Notes under the pieces: generated by a model
The model's input: the letters and a program-made list of their open reading frames with translations, nothing else
Told to the model about the DNA's origin: nothing
The model's database searches: none
Shown here: positions 1 to 11,321 of the stretch, in pieces
Layout of the letters: the number at the start of each line of letters is the position of its first letter
Position numbering within the stretch: position 1 is the stretch's first letter
Program-made: the position numbers and the translations under genes
Assembly: GCA_037179385.1 (NCBI GenBank)
Contig: CM074200.1
Location: forward strand, 32,987,884 to 33,051,883
Direction: 5' to 3'
Length of the DNA: 64,000 nucleotides
Source of the DNA: Holothuria scabra
Lineage: Eukaryota > Echinodermata > Holothuroidea > Aspidochirotida > Holothuriidae

Positions 1-236
1 AATATCTTCCCTATTTCTCTCCCACCCTCCTTTGTCTCTAACATCTTCCCTATTTCTCTCCCACCCTCCTTTGTCTCTAACATCTTCCCTATTTCTCTCC
101 CACCCTCCTTTGTCTCTAACATCTTCCCTATTTCTCTCCCACCCTCCTTTGTCTCTAACATCTTCCCTATTTCTCTCCCACCCTCCTTTGTCTCAATCAT
201 CTTACCTATTTCTCTTCCACCTTTCTACTTCCTCCT
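1..236. repeat. 39-bp minisatellite derived from the exon 15 splice junction
   Basis: Units start at about 3, 42, 81, 120, 159 and 198, spaced exactly 39 bp. The 198 unit is the real exon 15/intron junction; the other five lie in the intron and are nearly identical to each other. On the minus strand each intronic unit repeats the last exon bases (GAGAAATAG) followed by GGAAGATG, where the real junction reads GAGAAATAG/GTAAGATG. The array may continue beyond the left edge. A translated open frame across it is only low-complexity. Confidence 0.9.
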
Positions 237-408
237 GCAGACTGTCAATTTCTTCTGCATGTTTCTGATTGCTGGATGAGTGCTTATCCTGTAGCTGTCT
301 TAATGCTGTCTCTAATTGCTGTTTCTGTTTCTTCACCATTGCTAGCTCCACCTCCTTTCTGGCTTGTTCTTCTGCGTAATGAAGGAGAGATGTCCCGCTA
401 CTTGCAGC
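206..408 (-). CDS. GCC1: GCC1 exon 15 (last coding exon in the window)
   Basis: Residues 606-672 plus two bases. It includes SLLHYAEEQARKEVELAMVK and KQKQQLETALRQLQDKH, aligning with FFLYAEQLARKEVEITSLRK and QKHRLEVEVHQLQDR, the segment immediately before the GRIP domain in GCC1. It ends EEVERWKRN with donor AAATAG/GTAAGATG. Acceptor is CATTCAG at 409. The next exon, which should carry the ARL1-binding GRIP domain with its invariant tyrosine, is left of coordinate 1. Confidence 0.95.
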
Positions 409-1924
409 CTGAATGTTGAATCACATGTAAATCAAATTACAACTACTTAGAAGGCTTAATCACAGTTTGACAGCAAATATGAAGTTTGGTTCTAGCACTT
501 TGATTTTCCTTTTTTAACTCATTATTTTACCAGAATTAACAGACATTGAAGAGGTTTTTCAAGTGAGAAGAAATGTTAATTCTGCATTAATTACTCTTGA
601 GTGGGAATTTTGTAATTTCCTTAAGGTATCAAAATTCAAACAGATGCAAGACTAGACGGCCTCATCCATAAGTCAGACTGTGATGACAGATAATTTTTTG
701 TTACTTTTAACTCTATGTATGATTCTGGTACAGAAGTAAAGTCATGGAAATCTGGCTGAAACAAACTCTGATTGCCCATTAAAAGGGAAATTTTATGTTT
801 AAAATGCACCAACTTGGCATTCAAAGTAAATAGCTTTAATCATTCAATGATTCAATATCACCAATAAACACCAACAGGAGCATCATCTCCTCAAAACATT
901 ATGTATTAGAAGAGTTATTGAGGTAGAATGATTTGAATTTTTTAAATTTGGGTGAATTAATTATTCTTGAGGGACAAATAGCTGAATTTCTGTTCTTGAG
1001 AAACTTGTTATTCAAAAAAGGTGCCACAGCACTACCTTCTTTTGAATATTTTATCAATCCTGTTCCCATTTATATTGGTTTATGAGTATGAATATTTTCT
1101 GCAGAATATTTCCCTTTAAGCTAAGACTAAGTTGAACATGACATTTCATGTAAATGTCCAATATATAATGCAGGGTTCAAATAAAATTTAAAAGGGGTAC
1201 AGGGGAATGGCTGAAGAGTCCTTTTTGAGACTTATAGATTCATACCAAATTCTAGCGATATATTCTCAACAAAATGAGGAAAAAAGTTGCAGTTACAGTT
1301 GTAGTTTGGTGCTTTTGAGCATTCTCTCGTGTGGTTTGAACTGCAAAATTAATCTTTCTTTTTGAGTTTCAGAGAAACTTTAATGTGCACTGAGCATTTT
1401 AATGGAAAAGTTCAACTATAGCCATGAGAAAGGGCCTGGCAGCAGCTTGGAACCTATTTTTAAGGGGCACCGAGTCACTGAGATGAGAGAAGTGACATTA
1501 GGGTATCAGGATTTATCCATTCTTTCCAGCCATGATAATTCAGGGTGTATTTTTGTAAAAAAGTTTACTGCATGACAGATATATGAAGTAATTTGACATC
1601 TTTATATGTCTGTGGAATGACTACACTGCAATCCTGAGTTATCATCAACATGGTGCCATGGTGGAATACATACTAAATTGGCATTTGAGCTATACATATC
1701 TATAGTACCCACAAGGTTTCGAAATTTGCCACACAGTTCAGTAAAAAGAAAGTGTACTTTTCACTTGAAAGCAATTTGTTGTTTTTTCCATGTGATTAAA
1801 GTACATTATCAGTATAAAATTATTCTTCACTTTACATTTGGCTATGCCTCTTACGACATTTTTCTGCTTATTAAAGCCAAAAAGCCAGAACTTGTTATAT
1901 GTCACATTTTGTTATAATACTTGC
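409..1924 (-). other. GCC1 intron 14 (GC-AG), no gene inside
   Basis: AT-rich intron of 1516 bp. About 455-690 is one copy of an old interspersed repeat; the second copy is in the intron at 5530-5770. Nothing else recognisable: the small open frames at 1678-1917 and 636-824 have no coding character and no flanking splice logic. Confidence 0.75.
455..690 (+). repeat. Old interspersed repeat, copy 1 (partner at 5530-5770)
   Basis: Shares an ordered series of short matches with 5530-5770 in the same orientation: a TTCTAGCAC or TTCCAGCAC box, a T-rich block, CAGAAT, GACATTGAAGAGG or GACACTGAAGAGG, and an ACAAATGCGAG or ACAGATGCAAG box near the end. Overall identity is roughly 65-70 percent by eye. 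The family type is unknown. Confidence 0.6.
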
Positions 1925-2063
1925 CAGTTGTGTAGCAGGATTTGAGATGAGTTGTGACACCATATGTTCTGTATCTTGTCCAGATTGCTCTTCTGATTTT
2001 GCATCATCTGAGGTGAAGACATCTGAATCCAGGGATGTTTGCCTCATACCTTGTCTATCATCC
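1925..2063 (-). CDS. GCC1: GCC1 exon 14, spliced with a GC donor
   Basis: Residues 559-605. It encodes an acidic, serine-rich linker (TSLDSDVFTSDDAKSEEQSG) followed by MVSQLISNPATQL, which sits where vertebrate GCC1 has DTSSSDSLTQALQLAAANEP. The acceptor is excellent (TTTTACTTGCAG). No GT donor keeps the frame; the only boundary that joins exon 15 in phase 0 is CTG/GCAAGT, a GC donor otherwise matching the consensus at +3 to +6. Skipping this exon would put exon 15 out of frame with an early stop, which supports its inclusion. Confidence 0.88.
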
Positions 2064-2429
2064 CTGCAAGTAAAATTATTACATGATAAGCACGGCTAGA
2101 ATAAATAGGGAAGCTGGGAGGCTCCTTCCAGGGAAATTTAGGCATTTGGATGAAAATTTTGTAACAATTGGAGGAAAATTTTCTATTTCTGTACATGAAA
2201 GAATCCTGGGAAATTTTAGTCCCTTCCTGGCAAATAATTTTACTAACTTCCTGGAAAATAAAGTCTTTCCAGCCCTAATAATGAGTACAACCAGCTTAAA
2301 CAGGAATAAATTTCTGTCAACTACTGCTTACAGAAAATTTAGAAAGCTTCGAACTGAATCATGAGAAATTTAATCAAGCACTACTGTTTTGTATGATTCA
2401 AGAAATGCAACAAAAAAACAAAACAAGAG

Positions 2430-4170
2430 CCCAAGGGCACTATGGTTCCTTGCATTAAAGATGATATTGTATTAAGGTAGTCCCAAGGTAAGGCATAATT
2501 TGCACCTTTAACCCCAATGACTTTTGGCCATCACCCAAAAACATAGGGGCACATTAAATTTCAAAATCATACAAGCACTTGCCGTTTGAGAGAAATGGAA
2601 CACTAAACTTTTCAAATTATCACACTGCACACTGCCCACTTCCATGCGACAAATACATTCATCACCTTTCACTAAAATGTCATTTACTTGAGTTTGGGGT
2701 AGTATAGGAGGTTAGTTAATTGCCTTTTTGGTCAATCTCAACAATTCAAATCCAGACCTTAAAAAGAAGTCACAAAGGTCAAATACAGCCAAAGTAGATC
2801 AAAACTGATTTTAAATAAACACAGTCTCTTCTGCACCAAAGAAATTTAACAGTCATCTGGTCATTCCTGACCACCAAAATTTATGATGGATGACTAGAAA
2901 TTATGTCATGGTTGTCCTTTAGACTACCCAATGTGTTTGCCTGAAAAGCAAAAATAAGGAAAAGCCCACAATTCTGCTACTAAAGGCAGCCCGATAGTGA
3001 TTTATTACCACCAATTACTTCTTCACAATTTGGCTAGAAGACCAAGAAACAAACATAGCTCTGTAGAATCTAATAAATGACTTTCAACTTGACCTTTTAA
3101 CCTAAAGAGGGTGTTAGAAACAGCATTGTAGTCCCTAGGGTAAAAGCAGAGGTAAAGAAGAGAAACTGCTTTCATATTTTACTATTGAAATTGGAATCTT
3201 AGCTTGCACTGTGAATAACTTTATTCAATACTGTATGTGAGGAAAAGGTTGTTTTTAATAATAATTGCATTACTGTCCTGATTGTTAACTAAACTGCTTT
3301 CAGACTGAGAGGGGGTTATAATTCTTCTTTTCTTTTATACATTGCATTTGTCTAAAGGCATTAAACTTCAGCTGGACTTTTAAACCAATTGAACAAAGAC
3401 CCAAAGAGTCTTCACGTGCACTTTACTTAGACGAACACAACTTTCTATTATTTCCACTATGTTACTTGGTTATTGAGTAATTGCACCGCATACCTGGCAT
3501 TGCAATAGGCCTACATATGACCTACATGTACACACTAGCCTGTCATTTAAATGTCAGTAACTCAAGTAACGAACATTGTAGGAGGGTAGTGTAATAGCCT
3601 TTTTGGTTCGTCTGATCAAGACAAATCTTGACATCACAAAAAAGTCACAAAGGTCAAAAGGTCAAATGAGATCAAGTGAGGTCAAGGGGGGTCATCACCT
3701 GCATTTCACTTAGACGAACACAAATCTCCATTACACCACCCCTCTAAAATGTTTCAGTGGCAAGATATCAATAAAACATTACTTTTTGACCTTTTGACCC
3801 TTTCCAATTATTTTGGTTAATGTACCAACATTTTCACCTCCTACCAATCTAACTTATCCTAAATTGATGCCACTGCTTGAACAATGGATACTGAGTTACA
3901 GCTACTAACAGAAATTCAGTTTTTGGCCTCTGGTGTTCACCAGTGACCTTTGACCTCCACCAAAAACGATAGGGCACATCTACTCCACAACTTCTACATA
4001 CATACCAAGTTTGAAAAAAATTGATCACTCGGTTATTGAGTTATCGCACCACATACCTTGCATTCCAATCCGTCACATACACACACACATACACACACAC
4101 ACACACACATACATACGCCAAGGTGACTGCATAGGTTCCTTTGTTACACAAGGAACCAAAAAATAGAAAG
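2430..4170 (+). repeat. Intronic cluster of TGACCTTTGACCT-type interspersed repeat with CA microsatellite
   Basis: Most of the 2716-bp intron between exons 13 and 14. Diverged copies of one family can be recognised by shared boxes: GTCACAAAGGTCAAA (2770 and 3645), ACTTAGACGAACACAA (3425 and 3706), GGTTATTGAGT..ATCGCACC (3470 and 4032), and TGACCTTTGACCT at 3944-3956. The cluster ends in a CA/TA-rich microsatellite (about 4078-4117) and a GGTTCCTTTGTTACACAAGGAACC inverted pair (4134-4157). The same family returns at 16450-17420. No coding potential. Confidence 0.7.
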
Positions 4171-4779
4171 TCAAAAGATTTAGTGATTCCTTGCTGAAGA
4201 AATGTGAGTCTCTGTGCATATTCATATTGAAAGTGTTTTAAAAATTAATGCATTAACGATTTAAGAACAGAATGTGTTGGATTGAAAGGTATAACACAAT
4301 TACAATGTGTTACTAACACAAAAAAGAAGAAAATAAGATGGAAACTACGACAGGTTCATTAATGAATACAGAAACATAATAAAAGAGATGTAGGGGATGG
4401 GGAGTCTGCAAAACATTGTCTGCTAGATTTAGCCATTTTAAATGCTACTTCAGCCAAATTTCAAGTTCTAATTACGATAAAACTGAAGAAAGCAATTGCA
4501 ACAGTTACAACATAGACAGGTATAAACAGGTGTAAAGAAACCATCTCAAGGATAAGGAGGAATTTTATTTAACATTAGTGTAACAAATTCTTTTTAGAGG
4601 TCTTTTTTAATACAAGTTTATATTTTTCAGAGTTTTTTTCCTTCAAACCTTCTGCTTTAATCTGCCAGTGCCCAGAGTATGCTTTTGAAGTTGTATGTAA
4701 CTGATTTGTTTTCCCTACACTATTGCTCCTTTTGTTAGGAGGGATTGCATTACAATAAAAAAAAATTGAGGATTCTCAC

Positions 4780-4910
4780 CCAAATGTTCTTCCAGTAAAT
4801 TGATAAATCTGTTGCTTCAGGTATTCTATCTCCTTGTCTTTATCTACAAGTAAGGCCATTGTACGATCTCTCTGTTTCCCAACCTGGTGCTCTAAATCAG
4901 AAATTTTTTG
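4780..4910 (-). CDS. GCC1: GCC1 exon 13
   Basis: Residues 516-558 plus two bases. ISDLEHQVGKQRDRTMALLV followed by DKDKEIEYLKQQI matches TLKLEEELHKQRDRALAVLT and EKDLELEQLRS. KQRDR.(M/L)A(V/L)L is the anchor motif. Acceptor is TTCTGTAG and donor is TGG/GTGAGA. The frame closes with exon 14 only if that exon starts with one completing base, which it does. Confidence 0.94.
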
Positions 4911-6424
4911 CTACAGAAAGAAAAAAAAATAATTAGTATTAATAATAAGTGGTATAAATATGCTGCTTTACAGTACCTGTGATACAAATGGTACACCAGT
5001 CTTGATTGGACTTACTACTATTTTTGAGAGGGATTTTATGTTTTATATCAAATTAGGAGGTGTGGCATTTGTACCCCTCCTGTCTGCCCCTCCCCCCCCA
5101 TTCTTCATACATTTTTCTCTACCAGGCAGGACTACCCATTTATCAGAATTATTCAACAGAAAACCACAAAAATTTGCCACCCTTTGGAAATTAGCAGTTA
5201 GTAACCTACAAAGAACAAGATTACATGAAATTCTGCAATATGTCAATGCAGCTGCTTGGCTATTAACAGTTTAATACAGCAGTACGTAAAGGTATTCGAA
5301 TTTGTATATATACAGATATTTATTATAGTATCTGTTCTATGCACTATGATTTGTGCTTTGCAATAAAGCTTGTGCTAGTTTAATGGAACATTGCTGTAGC
5401 ATGTACTCCTGTTCTGTATAGCTGTACTTAATGAACATTATCTCTGGAACTTAGTCATCAGATGAAAGAAAACAGTCTGAAAATGGGTATTGTTATTAAT
5501 AGCTTTGTATTAAACATTTTTCCCAAATGTGACTGTTTAGTGTTTAAAGGGACAATCAGAGTTTCAGAGAAAATATTAACAGTTTGTTCCAGCACCTTGT
5601 TTTTCTTTTCTGAACTGACTGTTTGGCAGAATATAGAGACACTGAAGAGGCCTTTCATGTAAGAAAAACAGGTAAATTTAGCATAAAGTACTGTTGAATG
5701 AAAATTTTTGAATATTGTTCGGGTAACAAAATTCCACACAAATGCGAGTCTCGACAGCTCCCACTATCTTAAATTTCGGATAATGTCTTGTTAGATTTAA
5801 AAGCCCAATTCTCTCACCCCAAACAGTAACAATTCTCCTAAGCTACATAAGTCCCTCCCACAATTGTCTGAAATTAATCCTCATCAAGATACAGTCTCAG
5901 TTTATTGCTTAAGGGTTAGTATAAAAGAACTCAATGTTTATAATCAAAACACTCTCAGTACAGTTCATGCTGTGTAATATAAGCTTTGATACACTGCATT
6001 GTTTGAATAAGCTGCCAATCAAAGAGCTGAACCAATTGAGAATTTTGATACACCCCTACAAATGTTGTATTTTGGGGTGAGAGGATTGGTCCTTTGAGTC
6101 ACCGGTGCAGAATAAAAGTTGTGAAAAAATTATAAAAACAAACTCTGATTGCAGCTTTAACCAATACACTGTTACAATAATCAAATATCAACAATGACAC
6201 AGATAAAGATGATTCTTTCAAGATGTATGCATCATTTGAAATGGCCTCTTTAAAAACAACAAACAAACAACAAAATCTCTAAACTGCAATTTCTTAATAA
6301 CTGACTTTTGGGAAAGGGTCTATGACTAATATGATGCAATGTAAATGTGAGAGGTAGAATACTTGAATTAGCCTAATTCATTAATACACATTTAAATATT
6401 AACCTTGCTTTGAATATTCAATAC
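4911..6424 (-). other. GCC1 intron 12, no gene inside
   Basis: 1514 bp. Holds the interspersed repeat copy at 5530-5770. An open frame at 4960-5274 (104 codons, plus strand) has a C-rich run and no recognisable protein; it is treated as chance. Confidence 0.7.
5530..5770 (+). repeat. Old interspersed repeat, copy 2 (partner at 455-690)
   Basis: Collinear with 455-690 over about 240 bp with several small gaps. It lies in the intron between exons 12 and 13. No open frame, terminal inverted repeat or A-rich tail was identified, so the class cannot be named. Confidence 0.6.
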
Positions 6425-6505
6425 CTTAAATTCTCCCTCAGCCTGAGCTAGTGCATGTTTGTGGAGTTCTTTCTGGCTGGCAAGCTGGTCTTCCATTTCC
6501 TTTTT
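6425..6505 (-). CDS. GCC1: GCC1 exon 12
   Basis: Residues 489-515, 27 codons in phase 0: KKEMEDQLASQKELHKHALA and then QAEGEFK. It is collinear with vertebrate DDWKQELARLQQLHRQELER and QLDFRDR. Acceptor is TTAACAG and donor is AAG/GTATTG, a weaker donor than the others because position +5 is T. A phase-0 cassette of 81 bp could be optional, though no sequence evidence shows that. Confidence 0.88.
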
Positions 6506-7418
6506 CTGTTAAGTTGGATAAAAATGTCACTTCACTATGTAAATGTTTAAAAACACTGATATTATCTTGAGATGATTGGTCAGTTCTTAACATGAAATTA
6601 TTTTACAAAACACCATTTTGCATAAAGTAAACAAAGTTGGGACATAGTAGCAAAGCTCTTGTCAAGAATTAAGGTAAGAGGAAAAACTGAAAGTAAACTT
6701 AACAGAGCCAGATCCACATTTTTTTTGGAGGGTGGTGGGGGGCAGGGAGTTGGGGAAGAGATATGTAACATCTTGCTGATGCATCTTCAGTGCAGGGTCT
6801 AGGGATCCTTCCTCAAGCAACTGACCAATGTTTAAATTGTAATGTCACCAAGACTGGTATGCAAAGGAAAAGGGGGGTTACATGGTAAGGAGGAGAGATT
6901 AGGTGGCATGGGTTAAACATCCTGCATCCTTTGATCCTGCTTGCACTTCATTGTCTAACTACCTTGCAACCAACAGTAACCTATCAAGGAAACATAACAA
7001 AGCACCCTGTGATCACAGCTTATCAGGATTCTAAGGCTAAATCTTCCACCTCTCTCTGCTCAAAATTTTCTTTTCATTCATTTTTCATGCACCTTCTTAA
7101 AGCAGTGTAAGCTCACAGTAAGCTATAATCACACATTCATGCTTGTTGAAGCTTTACAAATACCATTATTTCATCAGTACTACAAGTTACAATGGTACAA
7201 ACCAATCCTTTCCCTTCCTTGGTCCACAGCTAGAAAAGGAACTGCAGGGTGAAATGGATTCAGGAGGGGGAAATATTTGCAGGGGAAAGTGTGAATGCAT
7301 TAGTCAATGGAAACTAAAACCTTTTTAGATGGCAAAAAATTTCAGAGAGTCTCATCCTTACCTCCCCCCCCCTCCAGACAATGAATCCATCCCCTTCCCC
7401 CAACTGCATCTCACTTAC
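6506..7418 (-). other. GCC1 intron 11, no gene inside
   Basis: 913 bp. Contains a G-rich stretch at about 6727-6755 and a C-rich stretch near 7361-7373. No repeat partner or open frame of note was recognised. Confidence 0.7.
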
Positions 7419-7535
7419 CAAATTTTCACACTTCTTTTCTTCATCATCAAGTTGCTGTCTCAAAATGCCTACTCTTTCTTTGTACGCATTGATTTGAGCC
7501 TGCAGTTCTTCAATCTCTTTATTATTTGTGGTGTC
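7419..7535 (-). CDS. GCC1: GCC1 exon 11
   Basis: Residues 450-488, 39 codons in phase 0, reading DTTNNKEIEELQAQINAYKE and then RVGILRQQLDDEEKKCENL. It corresponds to KDGNLGKELEEAQEQLAELK and onward in vertebrate GCC1: low identity, same length and heptad character. Acceptor is TTGCACAG and donor is TTG/GTAAGT. An open frame reads through both splice sites by chance for a short distance, so the exon ends were taken from the splice signals rather than from the frame. Confidence 0.9.
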
Positions 7536-9575
7536 CTGTGCAAACAAAAAAGTCTTACAAAACATCTCTGATGGTTCCATTCTTCATCCAAATCATGTTC
7601 TTCAATATATTTTATTGTTGTGCTGTGATTTACATAACATAAATGTGATAGTAGGCACATACATTATGGGTACTACAGGCCTTGAATTTAACGACGGCCA
7701 CGATGGCCATTGCCGCCGTACATTTCTTTTTTGTCGTGATGCCCTGGTAAAATGGTTAAAATTCACAGACAAAGTTGCTGCAGTGCCCTCTGCGAATGGC
7801 TGCCATGCCCTCAGACCTTATTGAGAAGTTCTAACTTATCACTAAAATGCACGTATTATGTATGTTTGGTGAACATACATAGAAACTCAAAACTTAAAAA
7901 GCTTGGTGCTTCCTACATAACAAATGCTACTTTCTAAATTCTTTCAGTTTTAACAGTGAGACATATGCCTTGCAATACCGCATTATACAAGCTGAAGCTA
8001 CGTAGCCTGCTCCGCAGTTGCATACCAAAATACAACAGCAAGTCTATGTATAAAGCAATGGGCCAATCACAACTAGCAATACGGTCAATGGAAGTTTAGT
8101 GTGTAAAAATCTCCGCATTGAGATCAAGTTACGTTGATCATGTGCACACTGTACTGCACTGCAGTGGAAGACTTTCGTTTCCTTTGCTGAGTGTGTGGAT
8201 ACTACTGTAACTGTGGTTTTCTGTTAAATTTTGGTCCCGGCCCGGTTGAGTTCGTTTGTTTCTCAAGGTCTGTTTATACATCCTAAAAAGACTCACATGC
8301 TACACACACTGCTGTTTTACATTATTTTGGTAAGAAATGCAATTCCTTCTGTTTTGTATAATGCAAATTATTTTGCGAATAGTATTTAAACAAAATCAGT
8401 CTGTAACTGAAGTTGAGTCTTTCGAAATGTGCTTATGACCTGTGCACTTCCAATTTGAAATTGATATCAAAGTACATTGGGACAAGAGAGTTTCTCGAGG
8501 CTTATAGCCAAGCCCTTTGAGTCTAACTAAGATTGAAGGGTGTAAGTAGAAGTTCTACAATTGCTAACCATCTGAGAGGCAATCTGTGCGTCTAAGACCC
8601 GGGAGCTTGGGTTAGAAAATCTCTTGAGTTGGTGTTTGTTAAATTTGTTAAGTTTAGAAATTGGGGTAGTGCCCTTATTGAAAGTTGAAAATGGCCATAA
8701 CGCCCTGACTTCTTGCCTTGATGCCCTCAAAAATGGAAAGTAAACGAAGGCTAAATGGTCGTGCCCCTTGAGATCTGATGTTTGAAGCCTGGAACTATCA
8801 TATTAGGGCTCTTTTTACGCCAGCACTCCTATGATATAAAAAATTTGCCAACACTTGTAATTCCTTCAACCACAAGCAACCCTTGCATGACCATTCGCTT
8901 TTGTTTTTAAAGATATCATAGCACATCCACAAATTCTAACTGCATCCAAGTTTGATCACAATTTATTTAACAAGATGCAAAACTTTCTTAAAGACACTTC
9001 ACAGACAAAAGAAATGACAAAAAAAAAAAAAACACCACAATAGCCCTCACCAGTTTATCTAACATGAGTTAAAATAATTCTTTGCATGAGTGTGACCCAC
9101 GCACTTCTTACCTATTTATACATAGACAGAGTATACTGCACTAGCATCCTGTATGGATCTTATCACCATATGTGCATGTTTAGGCTTAGCAAATTGGCTG
9201 CAATGGTCTTGTTTATAAACATTTGGACAAGATCAAGTTGCCTGTGGTAGAGTATCCACGGAAACTTGTAATATTTTTGCAAGAATGCAAGCTCTGGTTA
9301 AATTCATCAAACAGAATAAAGAGCTTAGGCAGTTTTCTTCCATTCATGTTTATATTGTGTCTAAAATGGTCCAGATCACCATCATTATGTTACTCAAATG
9401 ACAAAACTCTATGGTTTGGTATGCCTTTAGTGGCAACCATGTTGATGGTGTAATCCTCTGTCCATAAGTGTAAGACATCTATGGTGTAATCATTCTTGAA
9501 GTATGTGCAACTCATTCCTCTCAGATTAAATAATGTCTTGTTCTTGAGACTCTTTTGAGAAAAAAAGAACATTAC
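7536..9575 (-). other. GCC1 intron 10 with a probable transposon relic
   Basis: 2040 bp. From about 7676 to 8800 the sequence begins ACAGGCCTTGAATTTAACG and ends, read on the minus strand, CCAGGCTTCAAACATC. Related GCCCTG/GGCCAT boxes occur near both ends (7735-7800 and 8690-8775). This resembles the ends of an old hAT-like element, but the inverted match is weak and no target duplication could be found. The rest is unremarkable AT-rich intron. Confidence 0.4.
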
Positions 9576-9718
9576 CTTCACATTTCGGTTTTTAAGGACG
9601 GTCTGAGCCCTCACTTTGTAACGTTCAAATTCTTCTTTCAGTTGTTTCAGTTCCTGCTGGCAAGCTTTGTGGTCTGGGCTCTGTTCCCTACTAGTCTCAT
9701 CATCTAGATTGCCAATAT
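9576..9718 (-). CDS. GCC1: GCC1 exon 10
   Basis: Residues 402-449. The core is ACQQELKQLKEEFERYKVRA followed by QTVLKNRNVK, almost the same as YYQQELKQLKEEFERYKMRA and QVVLKSKNTK in the vertebrate protein. A related YKVR/VLK element also occurs in the GCC2 golgin, but the QQELKQLKEEFER part is GCC1-specific as far as I recall. Acceptor is CTTGCAG and donor is AAG/GTAATG. Confidence 0.96.
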
Positions 9719-10785
9719 CTGCAAGATAGAGTCATAGATACAGCCACGGATATACTCACAAATGTAGTACTCAATGAGATTGTTAATAACTACACATAGC
9801 AGACAGATTAACCTTTACCTAGACAGCATAAACAGTCACTCTCTAACTTAATTTGAAAGAGTGGGTAATTTTTTTTTTCTATTTCTCTCCCGAATGTATT
9901 TCATAATATTTCAATATGGTCAACCAGTGAAAAATATGTCATACAAATTTTTATGAAGATTTGCTTTCCTTCTCTACAAGTTGACAAACTTCAGCCAAAC
10001 TGACTCCCTTCAGATATTTTGTCCCTTAAGGTTAGTGTAACATGTCAGCAAAATGCAATGACTTTTCTTGGCAGCTAAGGAGTTAGGAAAATCTGTTGAA
10101 ATTATGTCAATACCTCTAAAGGGTCTAAAGATATATCTCTTCACATTTCTTGAAACAACTTGTAGCTTGTGCAGAAATAATGATGTGGACTGTTGCACAG
10201 TGATGACGTTTCTTTTGTTAATCCTATATGAATTGTCTCTTAATTACCCATTAGAAACTCTATGGTTCTTGAATTGATACTGATCATTTTCAAGGACATA
10301 ATTTAAACTTTCAAAGTAAAACCCTCAGGACGAACTCTCTCTTTAACTGTGAAATTTACTAAAAGTATAACTGCTAGGTTTACTTTGAATATGCAATACT
10401 GAATTTGTAAGATATGATAGAAGATACTTTGACAAAGAAATAAGAATAAAATTGTGATATTTAGCTGTTGCTTCAAAATAAGATTGGGGGGGGGGGGGGG
10501 GGGGGAGGGACTGCTCTTGACCTTTAAGTGCTTAAAGCCATATCTGGGTAAGCATACAAGACTTGAATGTGTAATTAGAACACTCTCTGTCCATGCTGTG
10601 TCATGTGAACTACTCTGCATTTTTGGAATTTGAAGAGAGAAGCAACCAATCCAAAATTCTGCTTTTCTTCAAAAAAGATCTAGAAATGTTGGAACTAATG
10701 AGTGTCTCTCTTTAGTGAGAGTAGCCCAGCACCATGAGGTAAAGGAAATAAACCACAAAATATTTAAAAGAACACCAACCCTTAC
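9719..10785 (-). other. GCC1 intron 9, with a G-homopolymer
   Basis: 1067 bp. About 10310-10560 is a copy of an interspersed repeat also found at 25020-25210. An 18-base run of G lies near 10487-10505 inside that copy. The remainder shows nothing recognisable. Confidence 0.65.
10310..10560 (+). repeat. Interspersed repeat, copy 1 (partner at 25020-25210)
   Basis: Matches 25020-25210 in order: TGTGAAATTTACT, TTTATCTTGAATAT or TTTACTTTGAATAT, GATAGAAGATACTTTGA or CATGAAAGATACTTTGA, CTTCAAAATAAG followed by a G run, then CTCTTGACCTTTAAGT or TTCTTGACCTTTAAGT. Same orientation, roughly 75 percent by eye. One copy is inside GCC1 and the other outside, so it is dispersed. Class unknown. Confidence 0.65.
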
Positions 10786-10973
10786 CTTCTATGTCCACAG
10801 GCTTTTCTGACTGCTCATTGGCTAGTTTCAACAGCCCCTTCAACTTCAAGATTGTTTCCTTTATTTCTGCAGGATCATTTAGTTCTTCTACATTCTGAAT
10901 AGTTCTGCTGTTTGCTGCACGAGCGAGGGCGGTGTTCTCCAGATCTAGCTGGGTAACGCGTTCTTTTAATTTT
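10786..10973 (-). CDS. GCC1: GCC1 exon 9
   Basis: Residues 339-401 plus one base. It starts KLKERVTQLDLENTALARAA, nearly identical to the vertebrate KLKERILQLDLENKTLALAA, then continues with a less conserved acidic part and KETILKLKGLLKLANEQ, matching the KDKMEKLKRLLQVAARK segment. Splice sites are TTCTTAG and GAAG/GTAAGG. This is one of the strongest diagnostic exons for the GCC1 assignment. Confidence 0.96.
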
Positions 10974-11139
10974 CTAAGAAGAAATTATTAAAACAGTCAT
11001 AACATTACAGCCATTATTTTAAATGGGGGATTATTAACCACAGTCATTAGACATTAAAGAGGTCTTTCAGTTAAAACCACCACCCCCCTCCACCTCAGTC
11101 CAACTGAATTAAAGGCTTAGATTTATACTTCAAACTCAC

Positions 11140-11321
11140 TGTATTGCTATCTGATCCTGCTGTCTAACCCTATCATAGCTTCCAACAACCTCTGATAATT
11201 CAGCTAGCTTTGCTTCTAAGGCAGTTACTCTCTCCTCCTCCATATCTCTTGCTTGGTTCAATCTCTCCTCTGCCTCTCTTGATTTCTGCTGCTCAAGTTC
11301 CACCTGAATTCGATGCTGTGC
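11140..11321 (-). CDS. GCC1: GCC1 exon 8
   Basis: Residues 279-338 plus two bases. The stretch from EEERVTALEAKLAELSEVVG to SYDRVRQQDQIAIQ aligns closely with EEQRVAALENQISEVSELLG and TYEKAKQKDQLAIQ of vertebrate GCC1. The last codon (CAA) is split with exon 9. Acceptor is TTTTTAG and donor is ACA/GTGAGT. The intron to exon 9 is only 166 bp, the shortest in the mapped gene. Confidence 0.95.

Noticed and set aside
32..268. 78-codon open frame rich in S, L and P
   Set aside because: It is the translation of the 39-bp minisatellite and overlaps GCC1 exon 15 on the opposite strand.
7314..7580. 88-codon minus-strand gene
   Set aside because: It is read-through of GCC1 exon 11 into both neighbouring introns.
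7676..8800. A complete hAT element
   Set aside because: The terminal match is weak and no target duplication was found; it is kept only as a possible relic in the intron description.
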